64,000 bases of DNA from Microbacterium sp. SCN 70-27. Lineage in GTDB: Bacteria > Actinomycetota > Actinomycetes > Actinomycetales > Microbacteriaceae. The DNA lies in the NCBI GenBank assembly GCA_001724425.1, contig MEEK01000009.1, positions 1-64,000 of the forward strand, given 5' to 3'. This document shows, piece after piece, positions 7,946-16,586 of this stretch. The stretch's first letter is position 1; every line of letters begins with the position of its first letter. The notes beneath the pieces were generated by a model. That model was not told the DNA's origin. It did no database searches and saw only the letters and a list, made by a program, of their open reading frames with translations. The position numbers and the translations under genes were made by a program.

Positions 7946-8902
7946 TCAGAGCCGCCGCAGCACGTCGGCAGCGCCGCCGGAATGCACGGATGCCGTGGTC
8001 TCCCCCGCCTCGATGCGCACCTCGTCGGGGCCCTGCCCCATCGCGATGGCGCGACCGCCGTGCTCGAGCGCCCACCGGAACATGCCCACGTCGTTGCGGC
8101 CGTCGCCCATGACGAGCACCCGGTCGGGTGCGACGCCGAGCCACGTGCGGACCCTCTCGAGCGCCGTCGACTTGTCGACGCCCTCCGGGGCGATGTCGAG
8201 CCACGCCGACCACCCGACGGCGTAGGAGACGCCGTTCAGCCCGATCCGCGCGACCAGGTCGACGAAGTCGCGATCGGTGTCCTCGGGCGAAACGACGACG
8301 ATGCGGCACACCGGCTGCGCGGACAGCTCCTCGAACGGCACGCGCTTCGCCTGCACGAGATTCCAGTCGTCCATCTGCTCCGTATAGAGCCGCAGGCCGT
8401 CGGCGAGCTCGACCATGTATCGCGCATGCGGCAGATGCTCGCGCAGCAGCTCGAGCACCTCAGTGGGGTCGAACGTCTCCACGTGGAAGCGCTCGTACAC
8501 GGCATCCGCCACGCGCGCCTCTCCCGCCGCCTGCGCCTCGCCGACCGTCCCGACGCGCTTCATGATGACGGCACCGTTGGAGCAGACCGCGTACTCGGGG
8601 GCGAGTTCGAGCACGTGCTGGATGCCACGCGTCGACTCCCACGCCCGCCCCGTCGCGAGCATGACCTCGTGCCCCGCGCGGTGCGCGTGGGCGATCGCCT
8701 CGACGACACCGGGGCTCAGCGTCTCGTCCTCGAGCAGCAGCGTGCCGTCGACGTCGAGCGCGATGAGGAGCGGGCGGACCGGCTCTGCCGGGTTCTCGGC
8801 ATCCTCCGCGATCTGGTCGACGATCCGCGCCGCCCGCTGCGGCTCTGTGACCTCCACCGAGCCGGTCGGCGGAAGGCTCCGTTCGCCGGCGCCGCCGGTC
8901 AC
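7946..8902 (-). CDS. HAD-superfamily hydrolase (Cof type)
   Basis: Predicted cytosolic sugar-phosphate or nucleotide phosphatase of 318 residues. Motif I is Asp50-Val-Asp52-Gly-Thr with the nucleophilic first Asp; motif II is Leu-Ala-Thr-Gly-Arg; motif IV is Met-Gly-Asp-Gly-Arg-Asn-Asp; the large cap between motifs II and III is typical of the Cof (IIB) subgroup. The GTG at 8902 overlaps the serS stop as GTGA, so it is very likely translated with serS; another in-frame GTG just before motif I would give a protein about 41 residues shorter. Substrate cannot be told from sequence. Confidence 0.9.
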   Translation of the reverse strand: MTGGAGERSLPPTGSVEVTEPQRAARIVDQIAEDAENPAEPVRPLLIALDVDGTLLLEDETLSPGVVEAIAHAHRAGHEVMLATGRAWESTRGIQHVLELAPEYAVCSNGAVIMKRVGTVGEAQAAGEARVADAVYERFHVETFDPTEVLELLREHLPHARYMVELADGLRLYTEQMDDWNLVQAKRVPFEELSAQPVCRIVVVSPEDTDRDFVDLVARIGLNGVSYAVGWSAWLDIAPEGVDKSTALERVRTWLGVAPDRVLVMGDGRNDVGMFRWALEHGGRAIAMGQGPDEVRIEAGETTASVHSGGAADVLRRL

Positions 8903-10167
8903 GCGATCGGCTCCGCCACCTCGAGCCCGCCGAGGTACGGCCGCAGCACCTCGGGGATCACGACCGAGCCGTCCGCGCGCTGATGCGTCTCGAGGAGCGC
9001 GACGATCCACCGCGTCGTCGCGAGCGTGCCGTTGAGCGTCGCAACCGGCGCCGTCTTGCCGCCCTCCTCGGGGCGGTACCGCACGTCGAGCCGGCGCGCC
9101 TGGTAGCTCGTGCAGTTCGACGTCGACGTCAGTTCGCGGTAGGCATCCTGCGTCGGCACCCACGCCTCGACGTCGTACTTGCGGGCCGCCGACGATCCGA
9201 GATCCCCCGCCGCCACATCGATGACCCGGTACGAGAGCCCCAGGTCCTGCAGCATCTGCTCCTGCAGGGCGACGAGGCGCAGGTGCTCCGCCTCGGCATC
9301 CTCGGGCGTCGTGTACACGAACATCTCGAGCTTGTTGAACTGGTGCACGCGGATGATCCCGCGCGTGTCCTTGCCGTACGACCCCGCCTCGCGGCGGTAG
9401 CAGGTCGACCAGCCCGCGTAGCGCTTCGCACCGGATGCCAGGTCGACGATCTCGCCCATGTGGTACCCCGCGAGCGGCACCTCGCTCGTGCCGACGAGAT
9501 ACAGGTCGTCGGCCTCGAGCTTGTAGACCTCGTCGGCGTGCTGGCCGAGGAAGCCCGTGCCGCGCATGATCTCGGGGCGCACGAGCGTCGGCGGGATCAT
9601 CGGGATGAACCCGGCATCCACCGCACGCTGCAGCGCGAGCGACATCAGCGCGTACTCGAGGCGCGCGCCGATCCCGGTGAGGAAGTAGAACCGCGAGCCC
9701 GACACCTTCGTGCCGCGCTCCATGTCGATCGCGCCGAGCTTCTCGCCGAGGGCGAGGTGATCGAGCGGCTCAAAGTCGAAGGTCGCGGGCTCACCGTGCG
9801 TGCGGAGCGTGACGAAATCGTCCTCGCCGCCGGCCGGGACCCCGTCGATGACGATGTTCTCGATGCGACCGAGCGCAGCCTGGGCCGCCTCCTCCGCCTC
9901 GGTGACCGCGAGCTGCGCCGCCTTGACGCGGTCGCTGAGCTCCTTGGCCTGCGCCACGAGCGAGGCCTTCTCGTCCTTCGGCGCCTGGGCCACCGTCTTG
10001 CCGTGTGCGTTCTGCGCCGCACGCAGCTCTTCGTACGTCGTGATGGCCGCGCGGCGCGCGCGGTCGGCCTCGATCGCGGCATCCACCGACTCCGGCGACG
10101 CACCGCGGGCCTCTTGAGAGCGCTTGACGAGGTCGGGATTGTCGCGGAGCAGGGCGAGATCGATCAC
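8899..10167 (-). CDS. serS: Seryl-tRNA synthetase
   Basis: Class II aminoacyl-tRNA synthetase of 422 residues that charges tRNA-Ser (and tRNA-Sec where present). The N-terminal coiled-coil arm (about 25-105) is followed by the catalytic core with motif 2 (Thr-Cys-Tyr-Arg-Arg-Glu-Ala-Gly) and motif 3 near the C terminus (Gly-Thr-Leu-Ala-Thr-Thr-Arg). Length is normal. The GTG start at 10167 is 6 nt downstream of a TAGACT box, so the mRNA is probably leaderless. It is divergent from the lipid kinase gene, with -10 boxes overlapping, and coupled to the HAD gene. Two serine tRNA genes lie within 2.7 kb downstream. Confidence 0.97.
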   Translation of the reverse strand: MIDLALLRDNPDLVKRSQEARGASPESVDAAIEADRARRAAITTYEELRAAQNAHGKTVAQAPKDEKASLVAQAKELSDRVKAAQLAVTEAEEAAQAALGRIENIVIDGVPAGGEDDFVTLRTHGEPATFDFEPLDHLALGEKLGAIDMERGTKVSGSRFYFLTGIGARLEYALMSLALQRAVDAGFIPMIPPTLVRPEIMRGTGFLGQHADEVYKLEADDLYLVGTSEVPLAGYHMGEIVDLASGAKRYAGWSTCYRREAGSYGKDTRGIIRVHQFNKLEMFVYTTPEDAEAEHLRLVALQEQMLQDLGLSYRVIDVAAGDLGSSAARKYDVEAWVPTQDAYRELTSTSNCTSYQARRLDVRYRPEEGGKTAPVATLNGTLATTRWIVALLETHQRADGSVVIPEVLRPYLGGLEVAEPIA

Positions 10168-10173
10168 CCGATC

Positions 10174-10183
10174 AGTCTAGGCT
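10174..10183. promoter_or_regulatory. Overlapping divergent leaderless -10 elements, serS / lipid kinase
   Basis: TAGACT on the minus strand (10174-10179) and TAGGCT on the plus strand (10178-10183) share two bases. Each is followed by exactly 6 nt and then the start codon of its gene (GTG at 10167 for serS, ATG at 10190 for the kinase). The start-to-start distance is only 22 bp, leaving no room for untranslated leaders. The arrangement looks like one bidirectional promoter; any -35 boxes would lie inside the opposite coding region. Confidence 0.65.
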
Positions 10184-10189
10184 TCAGCC

Positions 10190-11200
10190 ATGACGGATGC
10201 CCCCGCCGCCCCCGCCTCCGGTGGACGCCGCGCGGCGCTGGTCTACAACCCGATCAAGGTGGATGCCGAGAACCTGCGCGCACGCGTCGTCGCGCACTCC
10301 TCCGCGGCGGGCTGGGACGACCCCCTCTTCTTCGAGACGACGGTCGAGGACCTCGGCGACGGCGTCGCGCGCGAGGCGCTGGAGGCCGGCGCCGATGCCG
10401 TCCTCGTCGCGGGCGGCGACGGCACGGTCCGTGCGGTCAGCCAGGCGATGGCCGGCTCGGATGTGCCGCTCACGATCGTGCCGAGCGGCACGGGCAACCT
10501 CCTCGCGCGGAACCTCCACCTGCCGCTCGACGACCCCGATCCGATGATCGCCGCGACCTTCGACGGCGACGTCGCCGCCATCGACATCGGGTGGGCCCGG
10601 CTCGTCCGACCGGACGGCGAGCCCGAGGAACACGCCTTCGTCGTGATGGGCGGCATGGGGCTCGACGCCGCGATGATCGCCAACACGAACGGCGACCTGA
10701 AGAAGCGGGTCGGCTGGGTCGCCTACGTCGACGGCGCCGCGCGCTCGCTCGTGAAGGCGAAGCCGTTCGAGATCATGTACCAGGTTCCCGGGCGTCGCAT
10801 GCATCGGGCGAGCATCCACAGCGTCCTGTTCGCCAACTGCGGGTCGCTTCCCGCGGGGCTCGAGCTGATCCCCGAGGCATCCGTCTCGGACGGCGACCTC
10901 GACATCGTCATCTTCCAGCCGAAGAACCCGCTGGGTTGGCTCGCCGTGTGGCGCCGGGTCGCCTGGGACAACTCGGTGCTGCGGCGATTCCGGGCGGGGC
11001 GGAGCATCCTGCGACTGCGGACGAAGGACAACGCCGTGCGCTACGCGAAGGGCCCGGGGCTGGAGCTCGCCGCGTCGGAGCCGCAGCCGGTTCAGCTCGA
11101 CGGCGACGAGTTCGGCGAGGCGACCGCCGTGAACGTGCGGGTCGACGCGGGCGCGCTCGTGCTCGCGGTCCCGCGCGGGCACACGCCGGTCGGCCTCTGA
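10190..11200 (+). CDS. Diacylglycerol/sphingosine kinase-type lipid kinase
   Basis: Cytosolic or membrane-associated lipid kinase of 336 residues (DAGK catalytic/LCB5 family), phosphorylating diacylglycerol or a related lipid with ATP. Visible motifs are Val-Tyr-Asn-Pro-Ile-Lys near residue 18, the nucleotide loop Gly-Gly-Asp-Gly-Thr-Val-Arg at about 81, and Pro-Ser-Gly-Thr-Gly-Asn-Leu-Leu-Ala-Arg. The C-terminal beta domain includes Gly-Leu-Asp-Ala-Ala-Met and Asp-Gly-Asp-Glu-Phe-Gly. The ATG at 10190 follows a TAGGCT box by 6 nt, a leaderless arrangement. Divergent from serS; downstream lies a 570-bp spacer with two palindrome-bounded repeats. Exact lipid substrate unknown. Confidence 0.92.
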   Translation: MTDAPAAPASGGRRAALVYNPIKVDAENLRARVVAHSSAAGWDDPLFFETTVEDLGDGVAREALEAGADAVLVAGGDGTVRAVSQAMAGSDVPLTIVPSGTGNLLARNLHLPLDDPDPMIAATFDGDVAAIDIGWARLVRPDGEPEEHAFVVMGGMGLDAAMIANTNGDLKKRVGWVAYVDGAARSLVKAKPFEIMYQVPGRRMHRASIHSVLFANCGSLPAGLELIPEASVSDGDLDIVIFQPKNPLGWLAVWRRVAWDNSVLRRFRAGRSILRLRTKDNAVRYAKGPGLELAASEPQPVQLDGDEFGEATAVNVRVDAGALVLAVPRGHTPVGL

Positions 11201-11294
11201 CCCGGTCGGGCCCTCGAACCGCGCCCGGGTCCCCTCCGGGTTCTCCTGGTCCGCTCTGACCTGCCCACCCAGGCCGAACTCCCCCTCCAGCTGC

Positions 11295-11390
11295 GCCCGA
11301 ACTCCTCCAACAGGCGACCCGCACGCCGCACCGACCCCGAAGGACCGCGGCCCGACCGTGCCACCCCCGACAGACTGGAGGAGTTCGGGC
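11295..11390. repeat. Palindrome-bounded repeat, copy A (96 bp)
   Basis: Left arm GCCCGAACTCCTCCA (11295-11309), right arm its exact reverse complement (11376-11390), 66 bp between. The interior shares a CCGAA and a GCGGCGAG-like block with copies B, C and D, all in the same orientation. It lies in the spacer between the lipid kinase gene and phr. Confidence 0.85.
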
Positions 11391-11469
11391 ACGGCACGAC
11401 CGCCGATCTGCCCACCCTCCCCCAACCCGACCGCTGTCCCACCCGAGGCCAAGGCGCCCGCGCGTCCGC

Positions 11470-11565
11470 GCCCGAACTCCTCCACAATGTGAGTCAGGCG
11501 CCACAGAAACCCCGAAACGCCGCGGCGAGACCATCCCGCCCCCGGTGAATTGGAGGAGTTCGGGC
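11470..11565. repeat. Palindrome-bounded repeat, copy B (96 bp)
   Basis: Same arms as copy A (11470-11484 and 11551-11565), same total length. Interior conserved with the others at CCCCGAA and GCGGCGAGACCATCC. It ends about 200 bp before the phr start; 11566-11770 shows no gene. Confidence 0.85.
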
Positions 11566-11770
11566 ACGAGACGACTGCGCCGGGCTGCTGGCGCAGCCCG
11601 CCTCACCGGCCCGTCCGGCCTAGCGCGGCATCCGCATCGGCCGTCGGCGTGCCGTGCGCTCCGCCGCTGCGGTCGGCGGAAGAGCCGCGCGCCAGGGGAG
11701 CGCTCACCGCGCGAAGGAGTTGCGCGTCAAGAGGGCGCGCGCCGCGCGGTGGACCCCGCAGGATGGAGAC

Positions 11771-13126
11771 ATGACCTCGACGAGCATCGTCTGGTTCCGC
11801 GACGACCTTCGCCTCGCGGACAATCCCGCGCTGCGTGCTGCGGTCGATCGCGGTACGCCCGTCATCGGCGTGTACGTGCTCGACGAGGAGTCTTCTGGCG
11901 TCCGCGCCCTCGGCGGCGCCGCGCGATGGTGGCTGCACCACAGCCTCGCCGAACTCGGCGAGCGCCTTCGCGAGAAGGGATCCACCCTCGTGCTGCGCCG
12001 TGGCGCCGCCGGCGACGTGATCCCCACTCTCGTCGAGGAGAGCGGAGCGGACGCCGTGTTCTGGAACCGGCGCTACGGCGGCCCCGAGCGCGAGATCGAC
12101 GCGACCCTGAAGACCACGCTACGAGAGTCGGGCGTCGAAGCTGCATCCTTCTCCGGGTCGCTGCTGTTCGAACCATGGACCGTGCGAACCGGGGCCGGCA
12201 CTCCCTACGGCGTGTTCACCCCGTTCTGGAAGGCGTGCCAACTGCTTCCGCCGCCGCGCGCTCCCCTCCCGGAACCGCGGGAGATCGCGGGCCCGCGCCG
12301 CGACGTGGCCTCCGATGACCTCGACCACTGGGCCCTGTTACCGCGGAACCCCGACTGGGCGGGTGGCCTCCGCGAACGATGGACTCCCGGCGAAACAGCG
12401 GCGAGGGCGCGCCTGCACGAGTTCCTGAGCGAGGATGCCGCCGCGTACGACCGTGCGCGCGACGAACCGTCGGCCGGCGCGACCTCGCTCCTCTCCCCGC
12501 GACTGCGGTGGGGCGAGCTCAGCCCGCACGAGGTGTGGCATGCCGCGATCTCCTCCGGGCGACCGGTCGGAGCTTTTCTCTCCGAGCTCGGCTGGCGCGA
12601 GTTCGCGTGGCACACGCTTTTCCACTTTCCCGACCTCGCGACGAGGAACCTGCGCGCGGCATTCGATGCCTTCCCCTGGCCACGGCTGCATCCGGCGCAA
12701 CTGCGTGCCTGGCAGAAGGGCGAGACAGGCATCCCGCTCGTGGATGCCGGGATGCGCGAGCTCTGGATCACCGGCCATATGCACAACCGGGTGCGGATGG
12801 TGACGGCATCCTTCCTCGTGAAGAACCTGCTCATCGACTGGCGCCTCGGCGAGGAATGGTTCTGGGACACGCTCGTCGACGCGGACGCGGCGAGCAACCC
12901 ATTCAACTGGCAGTGGGTCGCCGGTTCCGGCGCCGATGCCGCGCCCTACTTCCGGATCTTCAACCCCGAACTGCAGGCGAAGAAGTTCGACCACGACGGC
13001 CGGTATGTGCGGGAATGGGCGCCCGACGCGGCGGAGCGGGAGCCGATCGTCGACCTCGCCGAAACCCGCGCGGCTGCCCTCGCCGCGTACGAGACCGTCC
13101 GACACTCGGGCAGGCACGCAGGCTGA
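11771..13126 (+). CDS. phr: Deoxyribodipyrimidine photolyase (cryptochrome/photolyase family)
   Basis: Light-driven DNA repair enzyme of 451 residues that splits cyclobutane pyrimidine dimers using reduced FAD. The N-terminal antenna-binding alpha/beta domain starts with Ile-Val-Trp-Phe-Arg-Asp-Asp-Leu-Arg-Leu; the C-terminal FAD domain contains Leu-Ser-Pro-Arg-Leu-Arg-Trp-Gly, the Gly-His-Met-His-Asn-Arg-Val-Arg-Met stretch and the segment ending Asp-Ala-Asp-Ala-Ala-Ser-Asn. Length is normal for class I enzymes. The ATG at 11771 is chosen because the family begins there; the open frame extends further 5' into repeat-containing DNA. It is the only gene between four copies of the 96-bp repeat (two on each side). 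Confidence 0.95.
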   Translation: MTSTSIVWFRDDLRLADNPALRAAVDRGTPVIGVYVLDEESSGVRALGGAARWWLHHSLAELGERLREKGSTLVLRRGAAGDVIPTLVEESGADAVFWNRRYGGPEREIDATLKTTLRESGVEAASFSGSLLFEPWTVRTGAGTPYGVFTPFWKACQLLPPPRAPLPEPREIAGPRRDVASDDLDHWALLPRNPDWAGGLRERWTPGETAARARLHEFLSEDAAAYDRARDEPSAGATSLLSPRLRWGELSPHEVWHAAISSGRPVGAFLSELGWREFAWHTLFHFPDLATRNLRAAFDAFPWPRLHPAQLRAWQKGETGIPLVDAGMRELWITGHMHNRVRMVTASFLVKNLLIDWRLGEEWFWDTLVDADAASNPFNWQWVAGSGADAAPYFRIFNPELQAKKFDHDGRYVREWAPDAAEREPIVDLAETRAAALAAYETVRHSGRHAG

Positions 13127-13254
13127 CTGGCCCCGCCCGTGTCGCCGCGGTGTCGCGGCGACACGCCGGTTCGATAGAGCTCGCGCTCTCCGTCGGGCGT
13201 GGCCATACACAGGTCGCACCGTCGGCTTCGTCTGCCGTTGACCGAGGCGACTGC

Positions 13255-13350
13255 GCCCGAACTCCTCCAAAAGGCGAGCCGCGCGCGGCGCGGCCTCCGA
13301 AATGTCGCGGCGAGGCCGTCCCTTCCTTGGTGGACTGGAGGAATTCGGGT
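13255..13350. repeat. Palindrome-bounded repeat, copy C (96 bp)
   Basis: Left arm (13255-13269) identical to copies A and B; right arm (13336-13350) has two changes (GAATTCGGGT). The interior is close to copy D at the left end (AAAGGCGAGCCGCGCGC) and to B at the GCGGCGAGG block. It begins 129 bp after the phr stop codon. Confidence 0.85.
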
Positions 13351-13471
13351 GCGGCGCGCCCGGCAGGCTCGTGCCGCACACGGCCCGACTGCCGCCATGG
13401 CGCGCCCCGCTGCGCTGGCACACGCGCGGCGGGGCCCCACAGACCGACGCCGAGGGGCCCCTGTCGGCTGC

Positions 13472-13568
13472 GCCCGAACTCCTCCAAAAGGCGAGCCGCG
13501 CGCCACGCCGACCCCCGAAAACTCGAGGCGAGCACATCCTGCTCCCGGCGGATTGGAGGAGTTCGGGC
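13472..13568. repeat. Palindrome-bounded repeat, copy D (97 bp)
   Basis: Arms 13472-13486 and 13554-13568 are exact reverse complements, with a 67-bp interior sharing the CCCCCGAAA and GGCGAG blocks. It lies in the 620-bp spacer between phr and the LLM oxidoreductase gene. The remaining 180 bp before that gene are Pro-codon-like low-complexity C/G with no recognisable gene. Confidence 0.85.
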
Positions 13569-13749
13569 ACGGTCCGCCGCGCGGCCCGCCCCCACGGCCG
13601 TCTGACGCCTTGCCCGGCCCGGCTGACTCGCCACCTGGCCCGCCGGCTGCCCGGCCCGCCTGACGTCCCGCCCCCGCCCGACACCCCACCGCGCCTGAGG
13701 CCCCACCCCTGCCGCGCCAGGAATGCGCGGGGTGCCTGGGGTGTTGCGA

Positions 13750-14802
13750 ATGGGGATGACTCCCGCGCTCTCCGTCCTCGATCTCGTTCCCGTCCGCACC
13801 GGCCAGACCAGCACGCAGGCGGTCGCCGCCTCGCTCGCCCTCGCCGCCGAGGCCGACCGTCTCGGCTACACGCGGTACTGGTTCGCGGAGCATCACAACA
13901 TGCCCGCCGTGGCGTCGACGACGCCGCCGGTGCTCGCCGCGGCCGCCGCCGCGCGCACGTCACGGATCCGCGTGGGCTCGGGCGGAGTCATGCTGCCGAA
14001 CCACTCTCCGCTCGTCGTCGCGGAGCAGTTCGCCGCGCTCGAGGCCATCGCGCCGGGCCGCGTCGACCTCGGCATCGGCCGCGCGCCGGGGAGTGACCCC
14101 GTCATCACCCAACTGCTGCGGATGTCGGGCACGACGAGCGACATCGACCGGTTCCCCGACCACATCCGCGACATCCTCGCCCTCGCGTCCCCCGACGGCG
14201 CCTCGGTGCGCCTGACCGGCCACGGCGAGGGGCAGGACCGCTACGCGATCCACGCGACACCGGCCGCGACCGGGACTCCGGAGCTGTGGCTGCTCGGGTC
14301 CTCCGACTACTCGGCGCAGCTCGCCGCCGCGTTCGGACTGCCCTACGTGTTCGCCAACCACTTCTCCGGCGAGGGCCTCGACCGCGCGCTGGACCTCTAC
14401 CGACAGGGCTTCCAGCCGTCCGAGCACCTCGACGCCCCGCGCACCTTCCTCACCGCGAACGCCGTCGTCGCGCCGACCGCCGACGAGGCCGAGGCGCGGA
14501 TGCTCCCTCAGGCCCGCATGATGGCGCGACTGCGCGGCGGGCTGCCGCTCACGGCACTCGAGACCGTCGAAGCGGCCTCGGCGGCCGAGGCGTCCGCACC
14601 CCTCGCGGCACCGATCCTCGACGGCGTGCGCCGCCGCTGGTTCGTCGGTGAGCCGGATGACGTCCGCGCCCGCCTCGCCGCATTCGCCGCGCAGCACGGC
14701 GTCGACGAGGTCATGATCTCCCCCGTCGCCGGTTCGTACGACGACGAGCCGATGGATGCCTCTCCCGGCCGCGTACAGACGCTCGCCCTTCTCGCGGGCT
14801 GA
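13750..14802 (+). CDS. LLM-class flavin-dependent oxidoreductase
   Basis: Bacterial luciferase-like monooxygenase of about 350 residues, a TIM-barrel enzyme using reduced FMN or F420. Recognisable segments are Leu-Asp-Leu-Val-Pro-Val near the start, Arg-Tyr-Trp-Phe-Ala-Glu-His-His-Asn-Met, the Val-Gly-Ser-Gly-Gly-Val-Met-Leu-Pro-Asn-His strand and Arg-Val-Asp-Leu-Gly-Ile-Gly-Arg-Ala-Pro-Gly. This matches the MsnO8-type group (family-wide annotation; substrates mostly unknown). Two ATGs (13750 and 13756) are possible starts, neither with a strong ribosome site. The gene converges on pheA, with 19 bp between stops. Confidence 0.92.
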   Translation: MGMTPALSVLDLVPVRTGQTSTQAVAASLALAAEADRLGYTRYWFAEHHNMPAVASTTPPVLAAAAAARTSRIRVGSGGVMLPNHSPLVVAEQFAALEAIAPGRVDLGIGRAPGSDPVITQLLRMSGTTSDIDRFPDHIRDILALASPDGASVRLTGHGEGQDRYAIHATPAATGTPELWLLGSSDYSAQLAAAFGLPYVFANHFSGEGLDRALDLYRQGFQPSEHLDAPRTFLTANAVVAPTADEAEARMLPQARMMARLRGGLPLTALETVEAASAAEASAPLAAPILDGVRRRWFVGEPDDVRARLAAFAAQHGVDEVMISPVAGSYDDEPMDASPGRVQTLALLAG

Positions 14803-14821
14803 GCCCCCGTGTGGCGCGGGA

Positions 14822-15793
14822 CTACGCCTCCGGCTCGCCCGAGATGAGCCCGCGCAGCCAGTCCCGCGCCTCGATGAACACGTCATCGCTGTAGCGCTCG
14901 GGGTAGTGCACGATCGCGCGGTCGGCGCGCGGGTACGAACCGAGGTACACGACCTTGGGGCTGAACCGGCGGAGTCCGAGCAGGGCATCCGCCATCCGCT
15001 CGTCCTGCACGTGTCCGTCGGCGTCGATCACGAATCGGTACCGGCCGAGCGCGTCGCCGATCGGCCGCGAGGCCAGCAGCGACAGGTTGATCCCGCGCGT
15101 CGCGAACTGTTCGAGCAGTTCCAGCAGCGCACCGGGGTACTCCTCGGGCAGTTCGACGATCAGCGACGTCTTGTCCGCCCCCGTGGGCGCGGGCGCGGGC
15201 GCCGTGCGGCTCACGAGCACGAAGCGGGTGACGGCGTTGGCGTTGTCGCCGATCGCTTCGGCGAGCAGCTCGAGGTCGTAGTGCTCGAGGATGCCGGGGG
15301 CCGCGATCGCGGCATCCGCATCACTCACTCCGTCGACGATGCCGACGGCGGATGCCACGTTCGACGCCGCCGGGAGGTGCGCGTGGTCGGGGAGGTGGGC
15401 GCTCAGCCACTGCAGACACTGGGCGTAGGCGACGGGGTGCGCGGCGATGAGGCGCACATCTTCGAGGCGGACGCCGGGGCGCGCGACGAGTACGAAGTTC
15501 ACCGGCACGAGGTATTCGCCGACGATCCGCAGACCGGGCATGGTGGCCAGGGCGTCCTGGGCCGTCGAGACCCCGCCGTCGACCGAGTTCTCGATCGCGA
15601 TGACCGCGGCATCCGAGCGCCCGTCGACGACGTCCGCGAGGGCCTCGCCGACGTTGTGCACGGGCCGCCAGATCTGGTCGCGGGCCTCGGGCACCTGGGC
15701 GAGCGCGGCCTCCGTGAACGTTCCTGCCGGTCCGAGATAGCTGTACGTCCGTCGGGTGGGAGCGGTCTCGGCAGACTGCGGCTCGGTCATCAC
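14822..15793 (-). CDS. pheA: Prephenate dehydratase
   Basis: Monofunctional prephenate dehydratase of 323 residues converting prephenate to phenylpyruvate in phenylalanine synthesis. The catalytic part starts Tyr-Leu-Gly-Pro-Ala-Gly-Thr-Phe-Thr-Glu and includes Ala-Ile-Glu-Asn-Ser and the Thr-Arg-Phe-Val-Leu-Val motif. A C-terminal ACT regulatory domain follows (Pro-Gly-Ala-Leu-Leu-Glu-Leu-Leu; Gly-Ile-Asn-Leu). The Phe-binding motif usually written Glu-Ser-Arg-Pro reads Ala-Ser-Arg-Pro here, so feedback inhibition may differ. The GTG at 15793 sits 7 nt after TAGGCT (15801-15806) and is directly followed by an ATG, suggesting a leaderless mRNA. Confidence 0.95.
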   Translation of the reverse strand: MMTEPQSAETAPTRRTYSYLGPAGTFTEAALAQVPEARDQIWRPVHNVGEALADVVDGRSDAAVIAIENSVDGGVSTAQDALATMPGLRIVGEYLVPVNFVLVARPGVRLEDVRLIAAHPVAYAQCLQWLSAHLPDHAHLPAASNVASAVGIVDGVSDADAAIAAPGILEHYDLELLAEAIGDNANAVTRFVLVSRTAPAPAPTGADKTSLIVELPEEYPGALLELLEQFATRGINLSLLASRPIGDALGRYRFVIDADGHVQDERMADALLGLRRFSPKVVYLGSYPRADRAIVHYPERYSDDVFIEARDWLRGLISGEPEA

Positions 15794-15867
15794 CCGCAAC
15801 AGCCTAGTTGCGAAGCGCGCGGGCGCGCGGCGCCGTCCGTCGACCGCCCACGCGTACCCTGGAGCGC

Positions 15868-16506
15868 ATGAACCGTCGTCGCGTCGCTCCCGTGATCACC
15901 CTCATCGCCGCCGCCGCGCTCGCCGTGGGCCTGAGCGCCTGCGCACCCGAGGCCGCACCAGGCCCGACCGGAAGCTCGAGCGCACCGAAGCCGACCGCGT
16001 CGGGGAGCGGGTCGGCATCCGCCACCCCCTCGGAGTCGCCGTCCGCGTCGGCGTCGACGTGCCTCCCGGGCACCTGGAAGATGGATCAGGCCGCGCTCGA
16101 CACGTTCTACACGGACATCAACAACGCCCAGGCGGGCGCGGGCATCAGCTTCACCCCCAAGGGATCGGCGACGCTCACGATCGGCGCCGACGGGTCGTTC
16201 AGTTGGGCGCCGAGCCTTGAGCTGAACACCTCAGTCTCCGGTACGACGATCCTCGTGACGATCGGCGGGCAGACCGCGGGCACCTACACTGCGACCGCCG
16301 ACCGGATCACGACGCAGAACCAGTCGACCGACGGCCTCCAGGTCAGCGCGACGATCGACGGCGTCGCGACCGACCCGGGCGCCATCACCGACCAGATCGC
16401 CGGCGCCCCCATCGGGGACTCGGCGTACACCTGCGCGGATGACACTCTGACGCTCACCTCCGACATCGGCGGAGCCGCCGCGACGTCGGTGCTGCACCGC
16501 GGCTGA
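15868..16506 (+). CDS. Secreted lipoprotein of unknown function
   Basis: Lipoprotein of 212 residues. The signal peptide (Arg-Arg-Arg, hydrophobic core, Leu-Ser-Ala-Cys) gives lipidation at Cys25. A Ser/Thr/Pro/Ala-rich linker follows to about residue 68, then a globular domain that opens with Cys-Leu-Pro-Gly-Thr-Trp-Lys-Met-Asp, has repeated beta-type segments and contains a second Cys near the end (Tyr-Thr-Cys-Ala-Asp-Asp), so a disulfide across the domain is plausible. The beta-rich repeat pattern recalls META/lipocalin-like lipoproteins, but no family is claimed. ATG 15868 follows TACCCT by 7 nt and has GGAG between them. Between divergent pheA and co-directional pgm. Confidence 0.8.
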   Translation: MNRRRVAPVITLIAAAALAVGLSACAPEAAPGPTGSSSAPKPTASGSGSASATPSESPSASASTCLPGTWKMDQAALDTFYTDINNAQAGAGISFTPKGSATLTIGADGSFSWAPSLELNTSVSGTTILVTIGGQTAGTYTATADRITTQNQSTDGLQVSATIDGVATDPGAITDQIAGAPIGDSAYTCADDTLTLTSDIGGAAATSVLHRG

Positions 16507-16586
16507 GCGGCTCGCGACCGCCGCGCTCCCACCGCAGGACGACAGTCGACCGTGCGTCTCGCGCACCTCGGTGACAGACTGAGGGC

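Noticed and set aside
7946..9163. Longer HAD protein starting at 9163
   Set aside because: The extra 87 codons lie inside serS in another frame; the GTGA overlap start is far more likely.
8983..11259. A 758-codon plus-strand open frame antisense to serS
   Set aside because: It is the GC shadow of serS and then of the lipid kinase gene in another frame; Arg-rich with no motif.
11200..13750. CRISPR array suggested by regularly recurring 15-bp blocks around phr
   Set aside because: The blocks are alternating inverted arms of four 96-bp elements with conserved interiors, not direct repeats with unique spacers; no cas gene is present.
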